Shown in pieces: positions 53,993-63,165 of a DNA stretch of 64,000 bases. Numbering within the stretch: position 1 is the stretch's first letter; every line of letters begins with the position of its first letter. Position numbers and translations under genes: made by a program. This DNA comes from Alicycliphilus denitrificans_A (GTDB lineage Bacteria > Pseudomonadota > Gammaproteobacteria > Burkholderiales > Burkholderiaceae_C). The stretch is from positions 3,844,001 through 3,908,000 of the forward strand of contig NZ_CP126238.1 in assembly GCF_044792555.1 (NCBI RefSeq), read 5' to 3'. The notes under the pieces were generated by a model. That model was not told where the DNA came from. It was given only the letters and a program-made list of their open reading frames with translations, and did no database searches.

Positions 53993-54943
53993 TCAAGTCA
54001 GCAGCGCCACCGCCGCGGAAAAGCTGACGAAGGCCAGCGCGGTGGACACCAGGATGATGCGCGCCACGCGCCCGCCATGGGCGCCGAAGCGCTCGGTCAG
54101 CAGCGCCACGTTGCTGGCGCTGGGCAGGGCCGCCAGCAGCACCAGCACGGTGAGCGTGAAGGGCGACAGGTCCGCACCCAGGGCGATGGCCGCATGCCCC
54201 ACGCCCCACACCAGCAGCGGGTGCACGAGGAGCTTGGCCAGCGCAATCGGCACGTACCGCCCCGGCGGCACGTATTCGTGCTGGTTCATCTGCGAGCGCG
54301 CCAGCACCGCGCCGATGGTGAACAGCGCCACCGGCGAGGCCGCGCCCGCGAGCATCGCCAGGGTCTGGTCCACGGGCTCGGGCAGCTGCCACTGCAGCGC
54401 CGAGGCCACGCCGCCCAGGACGATGGACCAGGGCATGGGGTTGGTGGCCATGCCGCGCAGCGCGTTCCTCAGCGCCACGGCCACGCCATGCGCGCCGGCG
54501 CCGTCCAGGCGCGACAGGGCAATGCACAGCGAGGTGGTGACCACCATGTCCAGCGCCATGGTCAAGATCACCGGGCCGGCGCTGTGCGCGCCCAGCAGCG
54601 CCACCAAGAGCGGCACACCCATGAAGCCGGTATTGGGAAAGGCGGCGACCAGCGCGCCAAAGGCCGCGTCGTTCCAGCCGACGGCGCGCCGGGTCAGCGC
54701 GATGGTGCCCGCCACCATCAGCAGCGCGCACAGCAGGTAGACGCCCGCCACGGCCGGGTCCAGCAGCTGCGCGATCGGCGTCTGCGCGCCGAAGCGGTAC
54801 AGCATGGCGGGCAGCGCAAAGTACAGCACGAAGCCGTTCAGCCCGCCTATGGCCGATGCCGGCAGCGCCCCGCCGCGCGTGGCCAGGTAGCCGCACAGCA
54901 CGAGGGCGAAGAAGGGGAAGGTAACAGTCAGTACGGGGAGCAC
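53993..54943 (-). CDS. AEC (auxin efflux carrier-like) family permease
   Basis: 316 residues from a GTG at 54943, chosen because CACAAT ends 7 bases upstream and the first helix (LPVLTVTFPFFALVLCGYLA) then begins at once; a GTG at 54970 would add nine residues. Ten membrane helices in two halves; LVAAFPNTGFMGVPLLVALL and ALPSASNVALLTERFG are AEC hallmarks. Substrate probably an organic acid or amino acid. Confidence 0.88.
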   Translation of the reverse strand: MLPVLTVTFPFFALVLCGYLATRGGALPASAIGGLNGFVLYFALPAMLYRFGAQTPIAQLLDPAVAGVYLLCALLMVAGTIALTRRAVGWNDAAFGALVAAFPNTGFMGVPLLVALLGAHSAGPVILTMALDMVVTTSLCIALSRLDGAGAHGVAVALRNALRGMATNPMPWSIVLGGVASALQWQLPEPVDQTLAMLAGAASPVALFTIGAVLARSQMNQHEYVPPGRYVPIALAKLLVHPLLVWGVGHAAIALGADLSPFTLTVLVLLAALPSASNVALLTERFGAHGGRVARIILVSTALAFVSFSAAVALLT

Positions 54944-55091
54944 GGGCGCGATTGTGGCAGCGCCCGACACATTCCTACACCACTGCTACCGGCCCGGCGG
55001 ACCGCGTGGCGCCATGGGGGCCGCTATCATCAAAGGCCTTGTCTATCTCCCGCCCGTCGCCAGCCGACGGCGCGCCTTGCCTCCCATCCCC

Positions 55092-57155
55092 ATGTCCGGT
55101 CTCAATCTCGCGCAACTGCAGGCAGTGCACTACACCGACGGCCCGTGTCTGGTACTGGCCGGCGCGGGCTCGGGCAAGACGCGCGTGATCACGCACAAGA
55201 TCGCGCGCCTGATCGAGACCGGCCTGGCGCCGCGGCGCATCGCCGCCATCACCTTCACCAACAAGGCCGCCGCCGAGATGCGCGAGCGCGCCGCCGGCCT
55301 CATCGGCCGCCAGGCCAAGGAGGTGCTGGTGTGCACCTTCCACGCCCTGGGCGTGCGCATGGTGCGCGAGGACGGCCATGTGCTGGGGCTCAAGCCGAGC
55401 TTCAGCATCCTGGACCAGGACGACGTGACCGGCATCCTGAAGGACTGCGCCGGCGGCACCACCGACCTGGCGACGGCGCGCCAGTGGCAATGGACCATCA
55501 GCAACTGGAAGAACCAGGGCTGGGACGCGCGCAAGGCCCTGGCCATGGCGCAGGACGACCACGAGCGCAGCATCGCGCTGATCATGCAGCGCTACGAGGA
55601 GCGCCTGTCCGCCTACCAGAGCGTGGACTTCGACGACCTGATCGGCATGCCCATGCGCCTCTTGCGCGGCCACCCCGAGGTGCGCGAGAAATGGCAGCGC
55701 CTGCTGGGCCATGTGCTGGTCGATGAATACCAGGACACCAATGCCACCCAGTACGAGCTGCTGAAATTCCTGGTGGGCGAACGCGCCCGCTTCACCGCCG
55801 TGGGCGACGACGACCAGAGCATCTATGGCTGGCGCGGCGCCACGCTGGACAACCTGAAGAAACTGCCGCTGGACTTCCCGCAGCTGCAGGTCATCAAGCT
55901 GGAGCAGAACTACCGCTCCACCTCGGCCATCCTGCGCGCGGCCAACCACGTCATCGGGCCCAACCCCAAGCTGTTCCCCAAGACCTTGTTCAGCGAACTG
56001 GGCGAGGGCGAGCCGGTGCGCGTGGTCGATTGCGACAACGAGGAGCATGAGGCCGAGCGCGCCGTGGCCCGCATCCAGGGCCTGCGCGCCGCTGCCAACC
56101 CGCCGCCGGCGTGGAAGAACTTCGCCATCCTGTACCGCGCCAACCACCAGGCCAAGCCGTTCGAGAAGGCGCTGCGCAAGGCCAACATCCCCTACAAGGT
56201 CTCGGGCGGCACCTCGTTTTTCGACCGCGCCGAGATCAAGGACCTGTGCGCCTGGTTTCGCCTGTGGATCAACAACGACGACGACCCGGCCTTTCTGCGT
56301 GCCATCACCAGCCCGCGCCGCGGCATCGGCCACACCACGCTGGGCGCTTTAGGCGAGTTCGCCACGCAGCACAAGCAAAGCATGTTCGGCGCGCTGTTCA
56401 ACGCCATGCTGCCCGCGGTGATCCCCAAGCGCGGCCTGGAAGGCCTGCTGGAGTTCGGCCGCAGCATCAACGAGCTGGAGCACCGCGCGCGCCACACCCA
56501 TGGCGCGGAGGATGCGCGCGCCTTCCTCGCCGACTGGCTCAAGGACATAGCCTACGAGCAGCACCTGTATGACGGCGAGGACAGCGAGAAGGTGGCCGCC
56601 GCGCGCTGGAGCAATGTGCTGGAGTTCTGCGACTGGATGGCCCAGCGCGCGGGCGGCCAGATCGATGACACGGCCGCCACCACCGTGGCGCCCACCAAGA
56701 GCCTGCTGGAGGTGGCGCAGACCATTGCCCTGCTGTCCACCATCAGCGAGCGCGAGCAGGACCAGGACATGGTGGTGCTGTCCACGCTGCACGCCAGCAA
56801 GGGCCTGGAGTGGCCGCATGTGATCCTGGCCGGCGTGACCGAGGGCATGCTGCCCTTCAAGCTCGACGACGACGAGGGCCGCCAGCAGAAGGTCAGCGAC
56901 GACGTGGCCGCGCGCCTGCAGGAGGAGCGCCGCCTGATGTACGTGGGCATCACCCGCGCGCAGCGCACGCTGGCCGTGAGCTGGACCAAGAAGCGCAAGA
57001 AGGGCCGCGAGATGGTGGCCGCCCAGCCCAGCCGCTTCATCGCCGAGATGAAGCTCGACACCGCCACCAGCCGCGAGGATCCGCGCGAGAAGCTGCGCCA
57101 GCTGCGCGCCGAATTCGCGCGCAAGGCCCAGGCCGCGGCCAATACCGACTCCTGA
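55092..57155 (+). CDS. rep: ATP-dependent DNA helicase Rep (UvrD/Rep family)
   Basis: 687 residues. Walker A LAGAGSGKTRVIT (about residues 22-34), Q-motif NLAQLQAVHY, motif II DEYQDTNATQYEL, GDDDQSIYGWRGA, KLEQNYRST, LHASKGLEWPHV and YVGITRAQ. Superfamily 1 helicase; length and GDDDQSIYGWRGA favour Rep over UvrD. It clears proteins ahead of forks and helps restart, fitting with priA nearby though not linked in an operon. Confidence 0.93.
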   Translation: MSGLNLAQLQAVHYTDGPCLVLAGAGSGKTRVITHKIARLIETGLAPRRIAAITFTNKAAAEMRERAAGLIGRQAKEVLVCTFHALGVRMVREDGHVLGLKPSFSILDQDDVTGILKDCAGGTTDLATARQWQWTISNWKNQGWDARKALAMAQDDHERSIALIMQRYEERLSAYQSVDFDDLIGMPMRLLRGHPEVREKWQRLLGHVLVDEYQDTNATQYELLKFLVGERARFTAVGDDDQSIYGWRGATLDNLKKLPLDFPQLQVIKLEQNYRSTSAILRAANHVIGPNPKLFPKTLFSELGEGEPVRVVDCDNEEHEAERAVARIQGLRAAANPPPAWKNFAILYRANHQAKPFEKALRKANIPYKVSGGTSFFDRAEIKDLCAWFRLWINNDDDPAFLRAITSPRRGIGHTTLGALGEFATQHKQSMFGALFNAMLPAVIPKRGLEGLLEFGRSINELEHRARHTHGAEDARAFLADWLKDIAYEQHLYDGEDSEKVAAARWSNVLEFCDWMAQRAGGQIDDTAATTVAPTKSLLEVAQTIALLSTISEREQDQDMVVLSTLHASKGLEWPHVILAGVTEGMLPFKLDDDEGRQQKVSDDVAARLQEERRLMYVGITRAQRTLAVSWTKKRKKGREMVAAQPSRFIAEMKLDTATSREDPREKLRQLRAEFARKAQAAANTDS

Positions 57156-57172
57156 CCCATGCGCACAACTGT

Positions 57173-57196
57173 ATTTTTGATAGCTGCTAACGCTTT
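57173..57196 (+). repeat. Dispersed ATAGC...CGCTT motif after rep
   Basis: TTTTTGATAGCTGCTAACGC followed by TTTC, close to the consensus TTTDATAGCWNNNNGCGCTT of the family. It lies just after the rep stop codon. Confidence 0.6.
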
Positions 57197-57316
57197 CCTG
57201 GAAAGGGCCAGAGCCCAAAAACACTCCAATACTGCACATCCCGCCTGCCCCATGGCCGCGCAGATGCAGCAGCACAAGGCCGAGCGTCCGTTCGCCCTCA
57301 CGCTGCGCAGGCTGCC

Positions 57317-58450
57317 ATGACGCGGCCCCTCTTCGCCAGCCTGCTGGCCGCCGCCCTGCCGCTGGCGGCCCAGGCACAAGGCCCCGCGCCCGTGGCCGGC
57401 GATGCCGGCTGGCGCCAGTGCAGCGCCCTGGCCGACGGCCAGGCGCGCCTGGCCTGCTTTGACCAATGGGCGGGCCGCCAGGCCTGGCAGGCGCCCGCGG
57501 CCTCGGCCAGCGCACAGGCCGCCGCGCCCGAACCCACGGCGCTGCCCCCTGCCACCGAACCCGGCGCCCAGATCCCCCCCGGCGACGGCTGCCGCGGCAC
57601 CCAGTACTCCACCCTGTCGCGCTTCTGGGAGCTGGAGGCCGGCACCGATTGCGGCGCACTGCGCTTTCGCGGCTACCGGCCCCTGAGCGTGTCCATCGTG
57701 GGGGCGGACAGCGTGAACCGCCAGCCCACCTCCGCCAGCGCGGACAACAACGCCGGCCAGGCCGTGGACTACCGCAACACCGAGATGCGCCTACAGCTAT
57801 CGGTGCGCACCAAGCTCGCCAAGGGGCTGCTGCCGCACACCGACCCCGATCTGCGCGACTCGCTGTGGTTTGGCTACACGCAGCAGTCCTACTGGCAGCT
57901 TTTCAGCCCCGGCATCTCGCGCCCATTTCGCAACACCGACCACGAGCCAGAGCTCATCTATGTCTACCCCACCGATGCGCGCCTGCCCTTTGGCTGGCGC
58001 TGGCGCTACAGCGGCATCGGCCTGGTGCACCAGTCCAACGGCCAGAGCCTGCCGCTGTCGCGCAGCTGGAACCGCGCGTACCTGATGACGGGCATGGAAC
58101 TGGGCGACCGCTGGCGGCTCAGCGCCCGCATCTGGAAGCGCCTGTCCGAAAGCGCCGCCAACGACGACAACCCCGACATCAGCAACTACATCGGCCGCGC
58201 CGAGTTGGGCCTGGCCTGGAACGTCAACCCGGACAACACCCTGGCGCTGACCACGCGCCACTCGCTGGGCTCCACGGCACGCGGCTCGGCACGCCTGGAA
58301 TGGCTGCACAGCCTGGGCACCAGTTGGGTCGGCCAAAGCACCAATCTGCGCCTGTACACGCAGCTGTTCTCCGGCTACGGCGACAGCCTGATCGACTACA
58401 ACCGCAAGCGCACCGTATTCAGCATGGGCGTGAGCCTGGTGGATTTCTGA
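57317..58450 (+). CDS. pldA: Outer membrane phospholipase A (PldA/OMPLA)
   Basis: 377 residues. Signal peptide (FASLLAAALPLAAQAQ), an Ala/Pro-rich segment to about residue 85 with Cys pair, then the beta-barrel. The active site is present: LVHQSNGQSLPLSRSWN gives His238, Ser240 and Asn252 in the spacing of E. coli His142/Ser144/Asn156. It degrades outer-leaflet phospholipids as a dimer with Ca2+. Confidence 0.93.
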   Translation: MTRPLFASLLAAALPLAAQAQGPAPVAGDAGWRQCSALADGQARLACFDQWAGRQAWQAPAASASAQAAAPEPTALPPATEPGAQIPPGDGCRGTQYSTLSRFWELEAGTDCGALRFRGYRPLSVSIVGADSVNRQPTSASADNNAGQAVDYRNTEMRLQLSVRTKLAKGLLPHTDPDLRDSLWFGYTQQSYWQLFSPGISRPFRNTDHEPELIYVYPTDARLPFGWRWRYSGIGLVHQSNGQSLPLSRSWNRAYLMTGMELGDRWRLSARIWKRLSESAANDDNPDISNYIGRAELGLAWNVNPDNTLALTTRHSLGSTARGSARLEWLHSLGTSWVGQSTNLRLYTQLFSGYGDSLIDYNRKRTVFSMGVSLVDF

Positions 58451-58688
58451 CCTCCTGCGCCGCGGCGCGGACATCACAGTCGGTTACCATTTGCCCCGCC
58501 CGGCGCCTTGAAGCCCCTCCGGGCCGGACACACAATCGCAAGTACCCCTATCGGCACCAGGGTAGCCTAAAGGCAAAGCCTATCGGCACAGGTACCGGGA
58601 CGGCGCCGATAAGGCCCCGGTTTTGCGCGGTTTTCAGGGCTTTGCCCGCGGGCCTTCCCCGCAACAATGCCCACCGTAGGAGGAATCC
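58451..58688. other. 238-bp intergenic region with a repeated CCTATCGGCAC
   Basis: CCTATCGGCAC occurs at 58547 and 58579, and GCCGATAA at 58605 is a partial inverted copy. GCCGATAA looks like a sigma-28 -10 but no TAAA lies 15 bases upstream. AGGAGG at 58678-58683 serves the next gene. Confidence 0.4.
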
Positions 58689-59075
58689 ATGGAACTGCAA
58701 TACGAGCTCAAGGCCGGCAACTACTACCTGTACGACATGCGCGATACCCCCAGCAGCGTCACGGGCGAGCGCCGCTTCAGGCTCAAGACCGACAGCGTGG
58801 CGATCGCCTTCGACATGTACACGGGCCAGGTGCACCAGCATGGCAGCCCGGCGCGCATCCAGTCCTGGGCCATGCACCAGCGCCGGCGCCTGCGCGCGGC
58901 CGGCGCCCTGGCCGAGGCCAACGACATCGTTGTCGTCTCCGGCCCGCTGCCCGTGGACGAACTGAACAAATGCCTGTGGATCAACGGATACTGCCGGCGC
59001 ATGTTCAAGCGCCTGGCGAGCCTGCCGCATGGCAAGCTGCAGCGCGCGGCGCAGCAGTGGAAAAAAGCGGCTTGA
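58689..59075 (+). CDS. Conserved-looking hypothetical protein, 128 residues
   Basis: A strong AGGAGG and normal codon usage support translation. Soluble, no signal peptide; the N-half is predicted beta-rich (ELQYELKAGNYYLYDMRDTP, RFRLKTDSVAIAFDMYTGQV), the C-half helical and basic (MFKRLASLPHGKLQRAAQQW). I do not recognise a family. It stands alone between pldA and a terminator. Confidence 0.75.
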   Translation: MELQYELKAGNYYLYDMRDTPSSVTGERRFRLKTDSVAIAFDMYTGQVHQHGSPARIQSWAMHQRRRLRAAGALAEANDIVVVSGPLPVDELNKCLWINGYCRRMFKRLASLPHGKLQRAAQQWKKAA

Positions 59076-59116
59076 ACGCCCACCACCATTGCGCAACAAG
59101 CTCTTTATTTAATAGC

Positions 59117-59139
59117 AAACGGGCCTTTCGGCCCGTTTT
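59117..59139. terminator. Hairpin terminator between convergent genes
   Basis: AAACGGGCC pairs with GGCCCGTTTT around TTTC; T-run on the plus strand and A-run on the other, so it can end both the 58689 gene and the universal stress gene. Confidence 0.85.
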
Positions 59140-59151
59140 GATGGGTGCGCC

Positions 59152-59631
59152 TCAGGCCGCTTCCTCATCGTCCTCGTCCTCCTCCGGCAGCTCCTGCGGC
59201 TCGGCGTGCTTGACCACCGTGACCGGCACCGGGCTCAGCCGCACCAGATCCTGCGACACCGAACCCAGCCAGGCCCCGCGCAGACCGCCCATGCCGCGCG
59301 CGCCGACGATGAGTGCATCGCAGCCGCAGCGCTCCACCATGTCCACCAGCGTGGCCGCCACCGACCCCAGGCCGATCTCGGTCTCGTAGGGCACGCCCGC
59401 GGCATCCACCAGCGCCACGGCAGGCGCCAGCAGGTCCTGCCCGGCCTCCACGCTGGCCGCGGCCACCATGTCGGCGCCGCGCGTGGCCAACTCGATGAGG
59501 CTGGCCTCCTCCTGCACATGACCCAGCACCAGCGTGGCCTGCAGGCCGCCGCGGCGCACCAGGGCAATGCCATGGCGCACGGCATCCAGCGCCAGCTCCG
59601 AGCCATCAACGGCAATCATGATTCTGAACAT
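59152..59631 (-). CDS. Universal stress protein UspA family
   Basis: 159 residues. MFRIMIAVDGSELALDAVRH at the N-terminus and the ATP-binding loop ALIVGARGMGGLRGAWLGSV with SVSQDLVRLSPVPVTVVK at the end are classic. An acidic tail (PEEDEDDEEAA) is unusual. AGGAGGACGC precedes the ATG. Confidence 0.93.
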   Translation of the reverse strand: MFRIMIAVDGSELALDAVRHGIALVRRGGLQATLVLGHVQEEASLIELATRGADMVAAASVEAGQDLLAPAVALVDAAGVPYETEIGLGSVAATLVDMVERCGCDALIVGARGMGGLRGAWLGSVSQDLVRLSPVPVTVVKHAEPQELPEEDEDDEEAA

Positions 59632-59688
59632 GCGTCCTCCTTGTGCTGTGGCTAGTGTAGGCCAGCATGGTCTGGGAAAATGCCGCCC

Positions 59689-60861
59689 ATGCTGCAATTT
59701 GACCTGCTGAAAACCGACCCCTCCAGCCATGCCCGCCGCGGCACACTCACGCTCAACCATGGCGTGGTGCAAACCCCCATCTTCATGCCCGTGGGCACCT
59801 ACGGCACCGTCAAGGGCGTGATGCCCAGGAGCCTCACCGAGATGGGCGCGCAGATCATCCTGGGCAACACCTTCCACCTGTGGATGCGCCCGGGCCTGGA
59901 CATCGTGAAGAGCTTCGGCGGCCTGCACGGCTTCGAGCAATGGGACAAGCCCATCCTGACCGACTCGGGGGGCTTCCAGGTCTGGAGCCTGGGCCCCATG
60001 CGCAAGATCACCGAGGAGGGCGTGCACTTTGCCAGCCCCGTGAACGGCGACAAGCTGTTCATGTCGCCCGAGGTCAGCATGCAGATCCAGACCATCCTGA
60101 ACTCGGACATCGTCATGCAGCTGGACGAATGCACGCCGTATGAGACCAACGGCCACAAGACCACCGAGATGGAAGCGCGCAAGAGCATGGAGATGAGCCG
60201 GCGCTGGGCCGTGCGATCCAAGGCCGAGTTCGAGCGCCTGGCCAATCCCAACGCACTGTTCGGCATCGTGCAGGGCGGCATGTTCGAGCACCTGCGCCAG
60301 GAGTCGCTGGAGGCCCTGGTGGAGATGGACTTCCCTGGCTACGCCGTGGGCGGCGTGAGCGTGGGTGAGCCCAAGGACGAGATGCTGCGCATCATGGCCC
60401 ACACGCCACACCGCTTGCCGGCGCACAAGCCGCGCTACCTGATGGGCGTGGGCACGCCGGAAGACCTGGTCGAGGGCGTGGCCCAGGGCGTGGACATGTT
60501 CGACTGCGTGATGCCCACGCGCAATGCGAGGAACGGCACGCTGTTCACGCGCTATGGCGACCTGAAGATCAGGAACGCCCGCCACAAGCAGGATCACCAG
60601 CCGCTGGACCCGAGCTGCACCTGCCACACCTGCGCGGGCACCGAAGGCATCGCCTGGAACGACGGCGGGCGCGGCGGCTTCTCGCGCGCCTACCTGCACC
60701 ACCTGGACCGCTGCGGCGAGATGCTGGGCCCCATGCTCACCACCATCCACAACCTGCACTACTACCTTCAGCTCATGCAGGAGATACGCGATGCGCTGGA
60801 TGCCGGGCGCTTTGGCGAGTTCCGCGCACGCTTCAAGGCCGATCGGGCGCGCGGGGTGTGA
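59689..60861 (+). CDS. tgt: tRNA-guanine transglycosylase Tgt
   Basis: 390 residues. Start at 59689 (MLQFDLLKTD) rather than 59680 because it matches the family and GAAAAT ends 7 bases before. Active-site features: VKGVMPRSLTEMGAQIILGN, LTDSGGFQVWSL (catalytic Asp), DEC loop with LDECTPYE, the second Asp in GVDMFDCVMPTRNARNG and zinc ligands CTCHTCAG...H. It inserts preQ1 at position 34 of tRNAs. Confidence 0.97.
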   Translation: MLQFDLLKTDPSSHARRGTLTLNHGVVQTPIFMPVGTYGTVKGVMPRSLTEMGAQIILGNTFHLWMRPGLDIVKSFGGLHGFEQWDKPILTDSGGFQVWSLGPMRKITEEGVHFASPVNGDKLFMSPEVSMQIQTILNSDIVMQLDECTPYETNGHKTTEMEARKSMEMSRRWAVRSKAEFERLANPNALFGIVQGGMFEHLRQESLEALVEMDFPGYAVGGVSVGEPKDEMLRIMAHTPHRLPAHKPRYLMGVGTPEDLVEGVAQGVDMFDCVMPTRNARNGTLFTRYGDLKIRNARHKQDHQPLDPSCTCHTCAGTEGIAWNDGGRGGFSRAYLHHLDRCGEMLGPMLTTIHNLHYYLQLMQEIRDALDAGRFGEFRARFKADRARGV

Positions 60862-60869
60862 TTTCAAGC

Positions 60870-61283
60870 ATGAGCACAGCCACCCTCCCCCCCGTCCCCT
60901 GGGAGCGCATCGTCACCGACGTGGCCGACGCGCTGATCTACGCCGACCACGAAGGCATCATCCGCGCCTGGAACCCGGCGGCCACCGCGCTGTTCGGCTT
61001 CGACGCGGCCGAGGCCCTGGGCCAGAGCCTGGACCTGATCATCCCCGAGCACCTGCGCGCGGCCCATTGGCGTGGCTTCAACCGCGCCATGGCACGCGGC
61101 AGCTGCGGCCGCGAGGTGCGCACCACGCGCGGCACGCACAAGGACGGGCGCAAGCTCTATGTCGACATGAGCTTTTGCGTGGTCACGGACGGCGCCGGCC
61201 AGGCCCTGGGCTCGGCCGCCATGGCGCGCGACGCGACCGAGCGCTACCTGGCCGAACTGGCGCGGCGCAAGGCCGGCGGTTGA
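60870..61283 (+). CDS. Single PAS-domain protein
   Basis: 137 residues. PAS features: VADALIYADHEGIIRAWNPA, TALFGFDAAEALGQSLDLII and the PAC segment KDGRKLYVDMSFCVVTDGAG. No output domain, so a sensor partner or small signalling protein. Eight bases after tgt. Confidence 0.85.
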   Translation: MSTATLPPVPWERIVTDVADALIYADHEGIIRAWNPAATALFGFDAAEALGQSLDLIIPEHLRAAHWRGFNRAMARGSCGREVRTTRGTHKDGRKLYVDMSFCVVTDGAGQALGSAAMARDATERYLAELARRKAGG

Positions 61284-61381
61284 ATTCACAAGCAATCAGC
61301 CGAAATATCAATACCAGAAAGCGCTTACAGCTATTAAAAACATAGCTCAGCTAGCTTTTTCTGTGAAAGGCTTTTTAGCCA

Positions 61382-62152
61382 CTAGCGCGCCAGGCCGGGA
61401 TAGAGCCTGGCGGCCCAGAAGACCAGCAGGACGAACACCGCCAGAATGATGCCGAGGCTCGTGCCCAGGGCGTAGTGGCTGCCGCCGTGCACCACCATGG
61501 CGCCGCGCAGGGCGTCGACCAGGTAGGTCAGCGGATTGACCGCAGCCAGGGTCTTGAGCCAGTCGGGCATGATCTCTAGCGGGTAGATCGCGCTCGAGGC
61601 GAAGAACAGCGGCATGGTCAGCACCTGGCCTATGCCCATGAAGCGCTCGCGTGTCTTGACGATGCAGGCGATCAGCAGCGAGAAGGTGGAGAAGGCGCAG
61701 GAGCCCAGGAACACCGCCAGCGCCACCACCAGCATGGCCCCGGGCTCCCAGCGGATATGCACCTTGAGCGCCACCGCCACCAGGTAAACCACCACGGCCT
61801 GCACCAGGCCGCGCAGGCCGGCGGCCATCGCCTTGCCCAGCACCAGCGCGCTACGCGGCGCGGGCGTGACCAGCAGCTTGTGCACGATGCCCAGGTCGCG
61901 CTCCCAGATGATGGCGATGCCGTAGAAGATGGCGCTGAACAGGATGCTCTGCGCCAGAATGCCCGGCGCCATGTAGTCGAGGTAGCTCAGGTTGCCGGTC
62001 GGGATGCCCCGCACCTGGCTGAACACCTGGCCGAACACGGCCAGCCACAGCACGGGCTGCACCGCGCGGCTGAACAGCTCGGTCGGGTCGCGCATGAGCT
62101 TGCGGATCTCGGCATCGGCCACGGCGATGCAGGCGTAGAGGTAGTCACGCAT
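61382..62152 (-). CDS. ABC-2 type transporter permease
   Basis: 256 residues, six membrane helices. Opening ADAEIRKLMRDPTELFSRAV and YMAPGILAQSILFSAIFYGI, with NPLTYLVDALRG near the end, as in drug and daunorubicin-type exporters. It pairs with the ATPase encoded 3 bases upstream on the same strand. Confidence 0.92.
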   Translation of the reverse strand: MRDYLYACIAVADAEIRKLMRDPTELFSRAVQPVLWLAVFGQVFSQVRGIPTGNLSYLDYMAPGILAQSILFSAIFYGIAIIWERDLGIVHKLLVTPAPRSALVLGKAMAAGLRGLVQAVVVYLVAVALKVHIRWEPGAMLVVALAVFLGSCAFSTFSLLIACIVKTRERFMGIGQVLTMPLFFASSAIYPLEIMPDWLKTLAAVNPLTYLVDALRGAMVVHGGSHYALGTSLGIILAVFVLLVFWAARLYPGLAR

Positions 62153-62155
62153 GGT

Positions 62156-62965
62156 TCATCCCCGGCGCAGCACGGCGGCGCGGCTTTCACGGACGTCGCG
62201 GGCATGGCCGCCCTGGTCGATCACCGCGCCGCTGAAATGCACGAACACGTCGGCCAGGCTGGCGCCCGGGCCCACCTGGTCCTTGAGCTGCCGGGGCCGG
62301 CCCACCACGGCCAGCTGGCCGTGGTGCAGGATGGCGAGCTCGTCGCACAGCGTGTCGGCCTCTTCCATGTCGTGGGTCGAGATGAGAATGGTCACGCCAT
62401 GGCGCCCGCGCAGCTGCAGCAGGCGCTCCCAGACCGTGCGGCGCGCCGCCGGATCCAGGCCTATGGTCGGCTCGTCGAGGAACAGCACCTCGGGGTAATG
62501 CAGCGTCGCCTGGGCGATTTCCAGGCGGCGCACCATGCCGCCCGAAAAGGTCTTGACCAGCTTGTGCGCCTGCTCCTGCAGCCCGGCGAAGGCCAGCGCC
62601 TCCTGCACGCGCGCGATGCGCTGCGCGCCGTAGATGCCATGCAGGCGGGCCGACAGGTCGAGGTTCTCACTGGCCGTCAGGGCCCCGTCGGCCGACAGCA
62701 GCTGCGGCACGTAGCCGATCCTGCGCCGCACCTCCACGGGCTGGGTCACGACATCGAAGCCTGCCACGGCGGCGCTGCCCGCACTGGCGTCGAGCAGGGT
62801 CGTCAAAATCTTGATGGCCGTGCTTTTGCCTGCGCCATTGGGCCCGAGCAGGCCGAAGATGACGCCGCGCCCGACCGCGAGGTCCAACCGGTCGAGCGCC
62901 GTGAAGTCGCCGAAGCGCTTGCTCAGGCCGCTGGCACGGATGGCGATGGAGGAGGGCTCGATCAT
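62156..62965 (-). CDS. ABC transporter ATP-binding protein
   Basis: 269 residues from the ATG at 62965; earlier in-frame starts (63010, 63055) are less likely. Walker A GLLGPNGAGKSTAIK, Q-loop YVPQLLS, signature FSGGMVRRLEIAQA, Walker B VLFLDEPTIGLDP and switch His (STHD). DrrA-type exporter ATPase; substrate unknown. Confidence 0.92.
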   Translation of the reverse strand: MIEPSSIAIRASGLSKRFGDFTALDRLDLAVGRGVIFGLLGPNGAGKSTAIKILTTLLDASAGSAAVAGFDVVTQPVEVRRRIGYVPQLLSADGALTASENLDLSARLHGIYGAQRIARVQEALAFAGLQEQAHKLVKTFSGGMVRRLEIAQATLHYPEVLFLDEPTIGLDPAARRTVWERLLQLRGRHGVTILISTHDMEEADTLCDELAILHHGQLAVVGRPRQLKDQVGPGASLADVFVHFSGAVIDQGGHARDVRESRAAVLRRG

Positions 62966-63165
62966 GTGGGCACGCTGCGGTGGTCGGGCGGTCCGTCGCG
63001 CCAGCGGCATGTGCAACGGCGCTGCCATGATCCGCCTTTGCGCCGCGGCGCACAAGGCCGCCTACCGGCAAGTGGCCAAGCCCGAAATTTTCTGCCATCC
63101 TGGTGCCCCCCTGCCGGGCCACAGCGCGCCCGCAGGCCCCCTCCGGAGAAGGAGCCAAGCCCAGC

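Noticed and set aside
58605..58612. GCCGATAA as a FliA promoter for the 58689 gene
   Set aside because: No TAAA 15 bases upstream on either strand.
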